A stretch of 64,000 bases of DNA from Rhizobium sp. 32-5/1 (GCF_029537235.1 NZ_CP120639.1:868001-932000); one strand, 5' to 3'; shown: positions 18,878 to 28,444, numbered from the stretch's first letter. Made by a program: numbers and translations. The notes: generated by a model from the sequence alone, not told the origin.

Positions 18878-21713
18878 TTAGAGATGAGCAGGTCGGTCGA
18901 CACCTTCGAAACTGTACCGACGCGCGAGCTCGGCATAGTATTTCAGATCGGACCCGACGGTATCTGGAGACTTATCCTGTTCGAGAACTGCAATGACCGC
19001 CCTCACCGCCGAAGGTACGACCTTGCCGGTTTCCTCGATTTCGCGATACGCTTGGTCGAGGGGTTCGCCGTTATCGAATGCCGAAACGAGGCGATCCCAG
19101 ACATCGCCATGGCCAGGTGAACCCGTCGTGATGGCGAGTTGCGCCATGAGCCCGCGATAGCCACCTTCTTCGAGGCGCCTTGCCTCGTCGCTCCGGAAAC
19201 TGGCTTTCACAACTCGATAAACATTGACGAAGCGGAGGGCGCGGCGTGGGGTATGCCCGGCCCAAGGCGCGATCTTGCGTGCGAACGCTATCTCTTCATC
19301 GGAGAGTGTCAGCGCTTCCACGTCCGGCTGAACGACTTCCAATGTCCCACTAACTTCGAAACTCGGCGCAGTTAATGTACCGTTGAGACTGATGGTCGAG
19401 CCGGTGGTGGGCAATCGATCCCCGTTGACCACCGAGGAGCCTCCTCCATGATTGGCGCGTTTCGCGTTTCACCGAGATCAATGGCCGCAGTGGGGGCGGG
19501 GGTTTTCCTCACCGATTTGCTAATAAGTGACGCCGCCAGTTCACTGCTTGCCTCCGGTGTCATCGGACGGACCCAGTATGGAACCTGAAATAGCTTCTCA
19601 AGATAATCAGATGGCGTGGCACTTCCAGTGCCTGCGCCTGCGGTGATGAGCTCCTTATACTGGTCTTCGAGCGACCTGCTTACCCAGCGCGTATCGACAG
19701 CGACCACGACCACGAACAATGGAAATGAAAGCAGCAAGTGAACGGCCTGCAGCACCTGGACCACTTTGTCGGGAGGGCAGCGATCCAGATCATCCACGTA
19801 GAGCACGATGCGATTGAAGGTCTCGCTGTTTTTGACAACGGGTCGCTCTGTGGTGCGCACAAGCTCGGCCTTTTCCTCCGCATGCAGCAGCTCATTTGTA
19901 GAGGATATCTCGATGAGCCGTTTAACACGATCTGTGTAGTCCTGGTCGTTCTTCGAAAGATCACTCTGCGGACTATCACCTGCCTCGGCCATCATCGCGG
20001 AAAGCTGAGTGAAGTCTTTGCGAATGCTTGCGATCAGACCGAGATGCTTTGAATAGTGATCGTTGGTCGCACGCTCCCGCACAAACCTCAGAAGCCTATC
20101 TCTGCCCGTCTCTTGCTGGTATTCTTTAGTTGTCTGCGCCAATTTTTCGCTGCTGGCCTGGAACGCGGATCGTGCCTCGGATGCTTCCGACGTCGATTTC
20201 GCGAGTTTTTCTTGCGCCTTTTTCAATCCATTCTCGGGTTTCTGCAACTCGGCGCTGATTGCCGTTTCAAGCGTTACGTCGAACTCGTCAAGTTTGGCCA
20301 CACCAGAGCGAACCTCTTTGAGAAGCCATTTCGCCTTTGCCGCCAACAAAGTAGCAACGCCGCCTGCTCCGGAGATAAGATTGAGAAACGAGCCTCCAGA
20401 GGCACCCAACTGAGCGCTTATCCATGTGACACCAAGGGGCACAAGCAAGACGATGGCCAGGATCATGATAAGGCTCGGCCATCGCAACAACCGACCAAGG
20501 AAGCCAGCCAGAATGACCGTGCCGCGTTTTGTCTCGCTATGAACGTCCCGCAGAGTTTCGCTCAACAATCTAGAATCGTTAACGAGATCGTCCAGCCCGG
20601 CCTTTTCTGCCGCGTCTTTGAAATCCCTATTGTCTATCTCTTTCTTGAAAGTTTCCTCCACCGCCTTCCAGAAAATCCTTGGGGTCGGCTTGAAGTTCTG
20701 CTTGATAACAGCAAGCTCGCTCTCCGCGGCTGATAGGCGAGCAGCGGCCTCCTTCTGATGTTGACGCTGCGTAACAAGACGCTCCGCTGCTTCAAGGGTC
20801 AACTCGCGCGCCGTTGTTAATTTGTCGAGGATCGTGTTGTCGGGCGCGCCCTCATTTCTTTGCCGCGACCATCGATCGAGCTCCGTGAAAATATTGTCGA
20901 CCAGGCTCGCCCAGAGATTCATCTCCACGTAGTGCCAAGCATTGAAGCGGATCTGCACGATTCCGGGTAAAAAGTGTCGGAAGCCTTTGAGTGCGGGTCT
21001 TCCGCCAGCTTAGAAAGATAGGCGACGTGCTCATTTATCAGTCGCATGAAATATGATTTGCCCGAGCCCCATTCACCGAAAATGCCGAACGCTAGGGGAG
21101 TTGTAACGTTTCGGGCTGCGGCAACGCGCGCAAAAGCGTGAGCCTCGTCGGAGACGCCGAGTTTATCGATGAGATCGGCTCTATCAGGAGAATCGCTACC
21201 GAGATCCGCATATGCCTGGGTTCTTCGCCGTAGGTCCGGACTACTATTCGGACCAGAGCCGACAGAAGTATCAGTGTCCCCTGATCCTAGGACGGGATTG
21301 TCCTCGACAGAAACGTTGAGTGCGTTCGCCCAGGACTGCCATTCGCCTCCGCCTTCCTTGATCGTCAACACGACTTGCCGCGGTATTTCTGCAGCTGGAA
21401 GCTCGGAGATCTGCAGATGATCAGCTGAGCCGACCTCGCGGAGAAGCGCCACGACAAGCGCATCGGCTCCGAGAACGTGCCCTCGGGCAAACCATCCATC
21501 ACCGTTCGCGACAGCTTTCGTCAACAAACCTAAGGCTTGCGGTGTTGCCGTGGGCACTAACCTAGATTGTAACCTCCCGTCCGCGGTCAATCTGTTCGAT
21601 GGCTCAATGGCTTGAAAACGAGACTCGCTAACGAGCTGCGCAATGCTCACTAAGCCCGCTTCCTCACCTTTCAGCGTGGCCCCAACCGAGCGCCCCACGA
21701 TAGCGGCCGACAT
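18878..21713 (-). CDS. KAP-family P-loop NTPase with N-terminal repeat domain (two frameshifts)
   Basis: About 945 aa. The N-terminal ~200 residues form a helical domain (LVSESRFQAIEPSNRL, HVLGADALVVALLREVG) that resembles Clp-N-type repeats. The KAP ATPase follows: Walker A is GIFGEWGSGKS, then FNAWHYVEMNLWASLVD, two transmembrane helices inserted between Walker A and Walker B (LIMILAIVLLVPLGVTW and the segment after it), a long coiled coil, and Walker B RIVLYVDDLDRCPPDK. The C-terminal lid reads RRALRFVNVYRVVKASF. One missing base at ~20963 (restoring FYPGIVQIRFNAWHY) and one at ~19446 (restoring IMGGGSSVVNGD) rejoin the three frames. KAP ATPases are membrane-associated, intracellular, and frequent in phage-defence islands. 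The ATG at 21713 follows the upstream gene by 17 nt. Confidence 0.8.
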
Positions 21714-21730
21714 GACGAGCCGCTCGACAT

Positions 21731-22492
21731 TTATTTCCCCTGATCGCCAGAAAGATGATTGAGTTGCGACGCAGTCCGAAGCATTCGGGCGGCAAGTGTT
21801 GTCACGTCTTGAGCACCCACTGACGAGAGGATTGCGTCCATGTCGGCGGTCTCGGCTTCCTGATCCGACGCCGGACGGGACTGTGAAGCATGAAGCACAC
21901 GTTCCCAAAGCGACGCAGTCTCACCTAGCCGGGGTGTGACAATGTGTTTGATGAACTGGTTTTTGATATCCTGAAGAACTCCGGTGTCGAGCGTCAAGCC
22001 AAACAGCGCCATAACCTGGCCGGCGAGAAAGCCGGTTTGGAGCATTGCGCCGACGAGATGCCGGGCTTCGAACTCCGGTCGGCCGGTCGTCTCAACGGCC
22101 ATAGCTTGAGCCACCGGAATTAACATCCGAACGTTGTCTGTGAGATCCACAGAATAACCGTCAGCCAATCGGGCAAATACGTTCTGCGGCCCCAACTGAA
22201 GATGAGACATTACCCTTTGAATGTGATCTGGGCCGACCCTAACCTTCAACCACTCAGCCAACCACGCAGCACTTCTTTCTTCAGGCGCACCGTTATTGTC
22301 AGACAGCCCTGAGGCAACGATACCTAGAGTCAAAGATCGTCCTCGCAAGAGAAGGGTCCGATTTTCGGCATCGACGTCAAGGAAGTGTACTGCCTGATCT
22401 AAGACTGGCATTAGCGGTGACAAGCTGCCAGGTGACGTCGAAAACAGCTCGGCGACTCTTTTCGTTAAGCTGTCCCAATCCGGCACCTGCAT
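21731..22492 (-). CDS. Partner protein of the KAP ATPase, Clp-N-like repeats
   Basis: About 253 aa if started at the ATG at 22492, which has GAGGAA just upstream; a GTG at 22534 would add 14 residues. It is helical and contains a Clp-N-repeat-like segment (RPEFEARHLVGAML, then FLAGQVMALFGLTLD), similar in style to the N-terminal region of the KAP protein next to it. No catalytic motif was seen. It ends 17 nt before the KAP start, so the two form an operon. A role as adaptor or sensor for the ATPase is inferred from context. Confidence 0.55.
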   Translation of the reverse strand: MQVPDWDSLTKRVAELFSTSPGSLSPLMPVLDQAVHFLDVDAENRTLLLRGRSLTLGIVASGLSDNNGAPEERSAAWLAEWLKVRVGPDHIQRVMSHLQLGPQNVFARLADGYSVDLTDNVRMLIPVAQAMAVETTGRPEFEARHLVGAMLQTGFLAGQVMALFGLTLDTGVLQDIKNQFIKHIVTPRLGETASLWERVLHASQSRPASDQEAETADMDAILSSVGAQDVTTLAARMLRTASQLNHLSGDQGK

Positions 22493-22880
22493 GATTTCCT
22501 CGTTCGCTCCCTCACCCGTTAAAATCGTTATCACAAATCAGGTCGAGTTGTAGAGCGAGGCACGTGACTAACCTGGCCGAAGCCAAGCAGACCGTGGGGG
22601 AAGCGAAAGGCTCCAGGGGGCGCATACGGTTTAATAACCATCTCAATTATTTGGCGCATGATGGGGGGTACGGTAGTTAAGCTAGACGCAGCGCAGCTTA
22701 GCTATCTCGATTATTATTGCGGAGCGTTTGACAAAAATCAGCGAAAACAACGCTTAATCGCGATGATCGTAGGTGGCAGCGGTTCAAACCCTTTCAAGGC
22801 GAGTGGACTGAATATGATGGTTTGCTCGATACGGGGGCTCCGCTGATCTAGCCAGACAACAGCAAGCCACCGATTGCAAA

Positions 22881-22910
22881 CTGTCAGAAAACTGTGTATA
22901 TTTCTGACAG
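22881..22910 (+). promoter_or_regulatory. Perfect inverted-repeat operator in the abiE promoter
   Basis: CTGTCAGAAA and TTTCTGACAG form a perfect 10-bp inverted repeat spaced by 10 bp, ending 9 nt before the abiEi ATG and containing the GGAG-like ribosome binding site at its edge (ACAGGAGATC). AbiEi antitoxins are known to bind inverted repeats in their own promoter and repress cooperatively, so this is the likely autoregulatory site. Confidence 0.75.
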
Positions 22911-22919
22911 GAGATCAAC

Positions 22920-23513
22920 ATGCAACCATTGAGCGAACAGATTTTGGAGCATGCGGGCGGTTTGCCCGAGGGTATGCCCGTGTCCGCGAAGAGCTTGCTT
23001 CACCTCGGCAATCGGGCTGCGGTGGACCAGGCGTTGTCGCGCCTCGCGGAGCGCCGCCAGCTTATCCGCGCTGGTCGTGGTGTCTATCTGCGTCCCGTCA
23101 CGAGCCGGTTTGGCACGCGGTCGCCTTCGGTGGAGCAGGCGGTCGAGGCGCTCGCCAATCAGCGCGGCGAAGTCATCGTGTCCAGCGGTGCGGCGGCCGC
23201 CAACTCCCTTGGCCTCACGACACAGGTTCCGGTCCGCTCGGTCTATTTGACCTCCGGCCGCACGCGGAAAATGCATCTCGGCAAGCAGGTGGTCGAATTG
23301 CGACACGCACCGCGCTGGCAGCTCGTCCTGGCCAATCGGCCGGCCGGTGAGGCAGTTAGGGCGCTGGCTTGGCTTGGTCCCGAAAAGGCCGAGGCGGCGC
23401 TGTTGGCTTTGAAGCGCAAACTTCCGCAGACCATCTTCAACGAGCTGGTGGCGGCGGCACCGCAGCTTCCGACCTGGCTCGCGCGCAACGTGGGAAAGGC
23501 GGCGCATGGTTGA
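22920..23513 (+). CDS. abiEi-like: AbiEi-family antitoxin / transcriptional repressor
   Basis: 197 aa, intact. The N-terminal winged-helix domain (ILEHAGGLPEGMPVSAKSL, VDQALSRLAERRQLIRAG) is followed by the AbiEi antitoxin C-terminal domain (RGVYLRPV, SSGAAAANSLGLTTQVP). It would neutralise the AbiEii nucleotidyltransferase and repress the operon through the palindrome at 22881-22910. The AbiEii start ATG lies inside its last codons (8-nt overlap), the normal arrangement for type IV toxin-antitoxin pairs. Confidence 0.85.
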   Translation: MQPLSEQILEHAGGLPEGMPVSAKSLLHLGNRAAVDQALSRLAERRQLIRAGRGVYLRPVTSRFGTRSPSVEQAVEALANQRGEVIVSSGAAAANSLGLTTQVPVRSVYLTSGRTRKMHLGKQVVELRHAPRWQLVLANRPAGEAVRALAWLGPEKAEAALLALKRKLPQTIFNELVAAAPQLPTWLARNVGKAAHG

Positions 23514-24522
23514 TGCATTCCTCACCCTTTCGGCCGCGGATCGCCGCGAAGTCTTGGGCGTCGCGGCGGACCGGTCCGGTCGCCCGGCGCATCTGCTTGA
23601 AAAAGATGCCTGGTTGGTTTGGGCGCTTGCCGTCCTTTATGGCTCGCCGCTGGGTGAGTACCTGGTCTTCAAGGGCGGCACGTCTCTATCGAAGGCCTAT
23701 GGCGTTATCCAACGATTTTCCGAAGATGTTGACCTCACCTATGACATCCGCGCGCTTGCCCCTGACCTGGTGGGCGACCACGGTGAGGCCTTGCCGCAGA
23801 CCCGGAGTGAGGAAAACGCTGGTCCAGCGAAGTGCGCAAGCGACTGCCGGAATGGGTAGCGGGCACGGTGCAGTCGGTCGTCGCCGAAGCTATTGCCAGA
23901 GGATCGCTCGCCGCCGCGATCCGCGTCGAAGACGACAAGCTGTTCATTGACTATGAGGCGACGACGGCTGGCTCGGGCTATGTCGCGCCCATTGTAATGC
24001 TCGAATTCGGCGCGCGATCGACGGGCGAGCCAGCCAGCTTTCGCGACGTTGTTCTGCGATGCTGCCGGCATAGTCGACGGGGTGGACTTCCCCTATGCTC
24101 GGCCGAAGGTGATGCATGCAGAGCGGACATTCTGGGAGAAGGCGACAGCGATCCACGTCTTTTGTCTCCAAGAAAGGCTGCGCGGCGATCGCTTCGCGCG
24201 GCATTGGCATGATGTTGCGCGCCTCGACGAAGCCGGCTTCGCGGGCTCGGCCATTGCGGATCGCGAATTGGCGAACGCCGTCGCTCGACACAAGACGATG
24301 TTCTTCTCGGAAAAGGCGGCCGACCGCACGCCGATCCATTACGCAACCGCGGTCAACGGTGGTCTGCAGCTGGTCCCGGCCGGCGATGGTGCAAAGGCAC
24401 TAGAGGAAGATTATGCCCGAATGGTCGAGGACGGGCTTTTTCAGGAGGACGCCGAGCCTTTCGCGGCGCTGATGGAGCACTGCGCTGACATCTCGGCGAG
24501 AGCGAACGATAAGGCCGAATAA
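23506..24522 (+). CDS. abiEii-like: AbiEii-family nucleotidyltransferase toxin (two frame changes)
   Basis: About 338 aa when joined. The nucleotidyltransferase core has the GGTS motif in VFKGGTSLSKAYG and the paired acids in FSEDVDLTYD. The C-terminal part (RPKVMHAERTFWEKATAIHV, in parts) also matches AbiEii family proteins. Two frame changes lie at 23813-23816 (AAAA; one more A gives EEKRWSSEVRKRLPEW) and near 24051-24054 (one base too many; its removal gives RDVVCDAAG). As they are opposite in sign, the ends share a frame while the middle ~240 nt is shifted. If both changes are real the toxin is dead; if they are assembly errors the pair is functional. Confidence 0.8.
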
Positions 24523-24561
24523 AAAAGCCTGGGAGAGGATGTTGTATACAGGGGCACAGAC

Positions 24562-24829
24562 ATGAACGGACGAGTCGCACCACCTGCGGCGATAATCCGA
24601 CGTCGTTCGATCAACCGTTTCCGGGGCATTGGCAATTTGGTCTGGCGTCCCGGTCCTGGGGGTCAATTTGGTACTGGGCGGTGGCGATGTCGGGAAGACC
24701 ACCGTTCTTGACGCCATTACCCTCGTCGTCAGTCCCGTGAATCCTTCAACGTTGTCCGACACCGACTATTTCGGTCGTGATATCGAAAGTGGATTTGAGA
24801 TCGAGGCCGTCATCGCGTTGCTTGTTGAT
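24562..24829 (+). pseudogene. N-terminal stump of an OLD-like AAA ATPase
   Basis: MNGRVAPPAAIIRRRSINRF begins a typical N-terminus of an OLD/ABC-type ATPase: IxRFRGI, then VNLVLGGGDVGKTTVLDAI, a P-loop variant (GGGDVGKTT). One G too many at 24658-24662 shifts the frame between these parts. The protein-like sequence ends about 90 residues in, where the convergent MNT-HEPN gene begins. The rest of the ATPase and any TOPRIM nuclease domain are missing, so it is a remnant of a defence gene. Confidence 0.6.
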
Positions 24830-25802
24830 GGTGCGATCTCCGCTCAAACACGCCCGGCTTGGCCCCGGGCTTGGGATGGTAAGGATCCTGTGGTGCCGGT
24901 AGATTAGGGGCGATCCGCTCGGCACAGATCGCTGCGACGGCTTCCTGCAGCGCCTTTATGCGTTCTACCAGCCAGGCGAGTTCCTCTGCTGAGATTTCGA
25001 ATGCAGGCGAATAGCGAGCATCGACATAGGCGCGATCGAGGCGAGCAAATGCGCGCTTTGCAAACTTGGTATCATTCGGCCATATGCTGATCAACTGCGG
25101 CGCTATGCGCTCGGCTTGCGAGCGCAGGAACCGCAGTTTATGGGATTTGGGGCTGTAAAGGGCTGTGACCAGCAAAACACAATGGTAAAGTCGTTCTGTG
25201 GCTTGATGCAGTTGGAAAGCAGCAAGATTGAAATTTCCGCGCTCCTGATAGAATGTACTGCCTTCAATGAGCTCTGTTGAATCGGGAAACCAGTGCTCGA
25301 AATGCCGTTTTGCCTCCGCGCGTGCCTCGTCCGGTTCAAGTGATTTCGGCGATGTGAGGGGGAACCCCTGCTGTTCATACAGAACGATTCCGTCGCGGGC
25401 GATGTCGACAAAGAAGGGTCGTCCCCGTGCGAGCTGCGAGTTCACTTCTTCATAGGTGTGAACGATGAAATTCACGGGTGCTGTCAGGTGATGGGTAATG
25501 GCCAGTTCCTGCGTGAAGCGTTCACCTGCCGTTTCCCAGGCCGCATACTGATCGGCAAAATGGCCGTAGTTCACAATTACCAGGAGATCGTAATCCGACA
25601 AATAGCCACTTTTGCGATCCTCAACCCAGTCTCCGCGAGCGTAGGAGCCGAACAGGATGAGCTTCAGAATCCGTCCGCGCTTGTTTTTGTCGGACAGCTT
25701 GGTTTTCAGGACTTCTTCGAATTCATCGAACAAAATTGCAGCGACGCGCTGCAGTTCGCGCTGCTTGCGCTCTGGCAGGTGTGCCAACTTGTCGGTGTTC
25801 AT
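24810..25802 (-). CDS. MNT-HEPN fusion (nucleotidyltransferase plus HEPN domain)
   Basis: About 330 aa, intact. The N-terminal minimal nucleotidyltransferase has LFGSYARGDW (GSxxxGD-like) and the acidic pair in LSDYDLLVIV. The C-terminal HEPN domain has RGNFNLAAFQLHQATERLYH with the helix that normally precedes the Rx4-6H RNase motif. MNT and HEPN are usually two genes of a type VII toxin-antitoxin pair in which MNT modifies the HEPN RNase; here they are one polypeptide. The start at 25802 is preceded by GGAAGG. It is convergent with the ATPase stump. Confidence 0.85.
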   Translation of the reverse strand: MNTDKLAHLPERKQRELQRVAAILFDEFEEVLKTKLSDKNKRGRILKLILFGSYARGDWVEDRKSGYLSDYDLLVIVNYGHFADQYAAWETAGERFTQELAITHHLTAPVNFIVHTYEEVNSQLARGRPFFVDIARDGIVLYEQQGFPLTSPKSLEPDEARAEAKRHFEHWFPDSTELIEGSTFYQERGNFNLAAFQLHQATERLYHCVLLVTALYSPKSHKLRFLRSQAERIAPQLISIWPNDTKFAKRAFARLDRAYVDARYSPAFEISAEELAWLVERIKALQEAVAAICAERIAPNLPAPQDPYHPKPGAKPGVFERRSHHQQATR

Positions 25803-25882
25803 CGAAAATCCTTCCAATTCAAATCATCATAGAATCGCAACCTTCGGGCGAATGCCGCTGGCTGTCGAGTCTTAGCAGGATC

Positions 25883-26403
25883 CTACGGTCGTGCGAAAGG
25901 CACATGATATCGGTGGAGTATGAGACGGGTCTTCGCCGCCGTGTCAGCTTTACCATTGTAATAACGCCGGAATCCGAAGTCTTTTCCTGTGCCCTCCACA
26001 ATGTATCCGGGCACCAGAAACTGACCATTCGACGCCGTCCACATGCGTGAAGCTAAGCGGCCGGTGCAAGACGTCAAGTCGATCCACCCGGCGTCGACAC
26101 AGGCATTGACGATGCAGCTGGCGAGTTGGTCAGCGCTGGGAAACAGCAGATAGGCCGTTGTGGTTACGTGATTCTTTGGGAATTGCGTGTCGGTGTAGGT
26201 ACAGGCTTGGACGGGCAGGCCTTGCCACTCCGGAAACTGCTTGAGATCTGCCTCATTTGCTGGCCATCGTGCTGCTTGTCGCTGACGTGCGGGTCCAGCC
26301 AGGCAGCGATCCATTTCTGCAAAATCGCAGGCAACTCTTGAGGGGCCTTTGCCGAAGCCGTCGAGCCGATGGTGATAAAACAGATCGCCGCAAGTCTCGC
26401 CAA
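25883..26403 (-). CDS. Small secreted protein of unknown function (frameshifted)
   Basis: About 174 aa if the two frames are joined near 26270. It starts at a TTG (GAAGGG ahead of it) with a signal peptide, ARLAAICFITIGSTASAKA. The mature part has DLKQFPEWQGLPVQACTY, LASCIVNACVDAGWIDL and FLVPGYIVEGTGKDFGFRR, with several Cys that may form disulfides, fitting the periplasm. No family was recognised. It follows the S1/P1 nuclease fragment on the same strand, so the two may once have been an operon. Confidence 0.45.
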
Positions 26404-26476
26404 TGTTGCCCTTCAATCAGATTTCCTGCTACAATCCATCGCCTCTCAACCACGCCACGCCATAAGCGTCACCAAT

Positions 26477-26655
26477 TCAGGGCCAAACTGAGTTGAGCAA
26501 TTGCGCCAGGCGAACCCCGCCTTGATTAACTGGCCGCGTTTTATCTGGTTTTCATTTTGAACGTGGAGGGCGGGATCGTCGAAGCTGATCGGCCGTTTAC
26601 CAGTGGCCAGCTTGGCACCATATTTTGCGTCAGCAAATACCACGCGCGAATTCAT
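26477..26655 (-). pseudogene. C-terminal fragment of an S1/P1-type nuclease
   Basis: About 60 codons reading VVFADAKYGAKLATGK and, after restoring one base at 26515-26518 (CCCC), LIKAGVRLAQLLNSVWP and stop. This is the usual C-terminal end of zinc-dependent S1/P1 nucleases (AGxRLAxLLN). The first ~200 residues with the zinc-binding Trp/His/Asp ligands are absent. The ATG at 26655 is probably an internal Met. Confidence 0.5.
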
Positions 26656-26709
26656 GATCCCTTCAGGTGCCTAGGCCTCTACCCGCCGCCGCCAGCAAGG
26701 CGGCATCCC

Positions 26710-27000
26710 TCATGAGTTCGCTTTCCGGGATTTGCCCAACCAGCCAAGCACCAGCGAGAGATTGCCTTTGGCGACCTCCTCGATCGCGCAGCGCCTTGCC
26801 CATTCCAGGGCCTGAAGAGTTTCACCAGCCGGGAATGCGCGCTGCACGGCCAGTTGCCAGTCTCCATTGCGTGCGAACCACGCACTGGCGTAGGTATGCC
26901 GCAGTTTCCCGTCTTCGTTCAGCCTGTGGTCCAGATAGGCACGCAGGTGTTGGCGGAACTGCGGATGAAGCTGGAAACATGTGCCTCCCTCATCCAATCG
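26710..27000 (-). pseudogene. Fragment of a MalT-like LuxR-family regulator
   Basis: Residues such as FQLHPQFRQHLRAYLD, SAWFARNGDWQLAVQRAF and GNLSLVLGWLGKS match the helical repeat region (winged helix to TPR) of large MalT/LuxR ATPase regulators (pattern HPLFRDFLR, then AAWFAANG and AIRHALAAGD, then LLxGWL). Only about 95 codons are recognisable, with neither the ATPase nor the LuxR DNA-binding domain. Confidence 0.5.
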
Positions 27001-27009
27001 ATGCGCAAA

Positions 27010-27150
27010 AATACACACCGGAGATCGCGAACCAGCGAAATGCGGAATTCGTACAGTCTTACAAGACGGCACATGGCGAGGGGCCAATCCCGTCCGTTGC
27101 CGCCGCCGCTTTCGACGGCTTGAAAGCCTCTTCGATTTTCGCAGAAGACC
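27010..27150 (+). pseudogene. Fragment of an ABC-transporter substrate-binding protein
   Basis: About 45 codons (PEIANQRNAEFVQSYKTAHG, then PSVAAAAFDGLKA) resemble the C-terminal lobe of Leu/Ile/Val- or urea-type periplasmic binding proteins (pattern NAEFVxxYKxxYG followed by AAAYDAxxxL). Both ends are lost. It overlaps the opposite-strand MalT-like scrap region by a few bases at most. Confidence 0.4.
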
Positions 27151-27199
27151 CGCTAACGGTCGCCGCGGCATCGCGGGCCGTCGACTATCCGATGTATGT

Positions 27200-27468
27200 C
27201 TGCAAGGTTGGGCACGTGAAGAGGGCCAAGGTGAGGGCATACTCCATGCCACGATCGCGCTCGCTGCTGCGCTCGGGATCCCGGTAACCGCGGAGGGTTG
27301 AAAACCTTCACCAGTCCGGAGTCCTTAGAAGTGCTGGCTGTGACCTGCTGCAGGGTTACCTGGTCGGGAAGCCGGTCTCCGCTGATGAGATAACCAGAGT
27401 TCTAGTGGAAAAACCGCCGCTATCTCCTGAGGCGCTCGCAAAGCAGTCACAATCTCGGATCTCTTAAG
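27200..27468 (+). pseudogene. C-terminal fragment of an EAL-domain phosphodiesterase
   Basis: EGILHATIALAAALGIPVTA then, after one frame change near 27296, VENLHQSGVLRSAGCDLLQG and YLVGKPVSADEI. This is the last third of an EAL domain: the LGIxVTAEGVE strand, the CDxxQGY motif and the KP end. The catalytic EAL signature and upstream GGDEF or PAS parts are missing. The stop lies at 27466-27468. The next 190 bp hold no gene. Confidence 0.6.
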
Positions 27469-27658
27469 TTTCGGGCCGCTCGTGCAGAGTGAACACCTGT
27501 TCGACGCGGATAGTTGCCGTAATTTGGCGGCGTTGTGAGCCGTCGGCTGCCGCCGTGGAAAAATTGCTGTACAGCGAACTGATGGTCCGAGAGCGGCCTG
27601 TATATTAAGATATTAAGCGTGGACACGAAGGATGCAGCGCCTTGAAGAAGTGCGGCCG

Positions 27659-28291
27659 TTACCAATAGGGCAACAGGGACAGCAATATTCCGAGCAGCAC
27701 CAGCATGCCATCCCGTTCGATCAGACCTATGGCGATGACGCAGACCGCGATGACCGGAGCGATGTTGTTGAACGGAATGGGAAGGGCTATCGCGATCGCA
27801 GGCGCAAAGACAGGAAGCGCCAGGACACAGGACAGCGCAGGGCCCGTGAGCACCTTCAAGCGCCCTGGTCGAACAATGCGCTCGATCCTTCTCACCATCG
27901 GATTGGTATGTCGCTGAAGAGCTGCGAATGCCGATGCGGAGGCTTTGCGGTTCTGCAGGGCGACGATCGCCAGAGCTGATCCGAACACCATGTCGGACGG
28001 CCCGGGGACAGGGATCAGCGCGGGAAGGGCCAGCATCAGCATTACGAAACCAAAGCTTGCCTCGTCCGCCAAGGCAAGTGCATCGCCGATCGGTAGGCCA
28101 CCGCGGTTGCGTGCCGTCTCGGCCTGTCTTGCAAGCGCAGCGGAGGCGATGCCATGTGGCTCATCTACTGTGTCAACCTTCGGACCCGACACCGCACTAT
28201 CATGGCAGTTGCCGCGTCGGCTCATCCAGTGAACCAGATTGTGGTTCTTCAGGAACGAGGCAGTTCCATGCTGGTGAACTGCGAGCCTCAT
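27659..28291 (-). CDS. exoD-like: ExoD-family membrane protein
   Basis: Up to 210 aa; an internal ATG (MSRRGNCHDSAVSG) would give about 188 aa, closer to the family. ExoD signature stretches are IGDALALADEASFGFVMLML (in parts), LPALIPVPGPSDMVFG and a block of three to four C-terminal membrane helices (ALSCVLALPVFAPAIAIALP, AVCVIAIGLIERDG). ExoD proteins are linked to exopolysaccharide synthesis and alkaline tolerance in rhizobia, but the biochemical role is unknown. The C-terminus ends LLPYW, a little early for the family. Confidence 0.75.
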   Translation of the reverse strand: MRLAVHQHGTASFLKNHNLVHWMSRRGNCHDSAVSGPKVDTVDEPHGIASAALARQAETARNRGGLPIGDALALADEASFGFVMLMLALPALIPVPGPSDMVFGSALAIVALQNRKASASAFAALQRHTNPMVRRIERIVRPGRLKVLTGPALSCVLALPVFAPAIAIALPIPFNNIAPVIAVCVIAIGLIERDGMLVLLGILLSLLPYW

Positions 28292-28351
28292 CCGGGAGAT
28301 AAACCCCCAATCGTATATATCCGAGAGGGCCTATCCGAACATGTGGCGACA

Positions 28352-28444
28352 GTTCCATAAATAGGCGCTATCCCACGAAGTATGTCTTTTCAGACACTTA
28401 AGTCCTATGACCAACCTGTCGCTGGTTCGATTCCTATCAAGGCG
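28352..28444 (+). repeat. Long copy 1 of an att-like dispersed repeat
   Basis: It opens with GTTCCATAAATAGGCGCTAT and continues through a short hairpin (TGTCTTTTCAGACA) to a segment resembling a tRNA T-arm (CTGGTTCGATTCC, then TCAAGGCG). The copy at 58256-58348 matches over about 93 bp with roughly 12 differences in the same orientation. The shorter copy at 35419 shares only the first 20 bp. The CATAA-spacer-TTATG core, seen complete in the 35419 copy, has the form of a tyrosine-recombinase crossover site. The rest of 28292-28555 shows no gene. Confidence 0.65.

Noticed and set aside
23506-24522. Calling AbiEii a true pseudogene
   Set aside because: Both breaks are single-base changes, the first in an A run, of the kind that affects many genes here; sequencing error is at least as likely.
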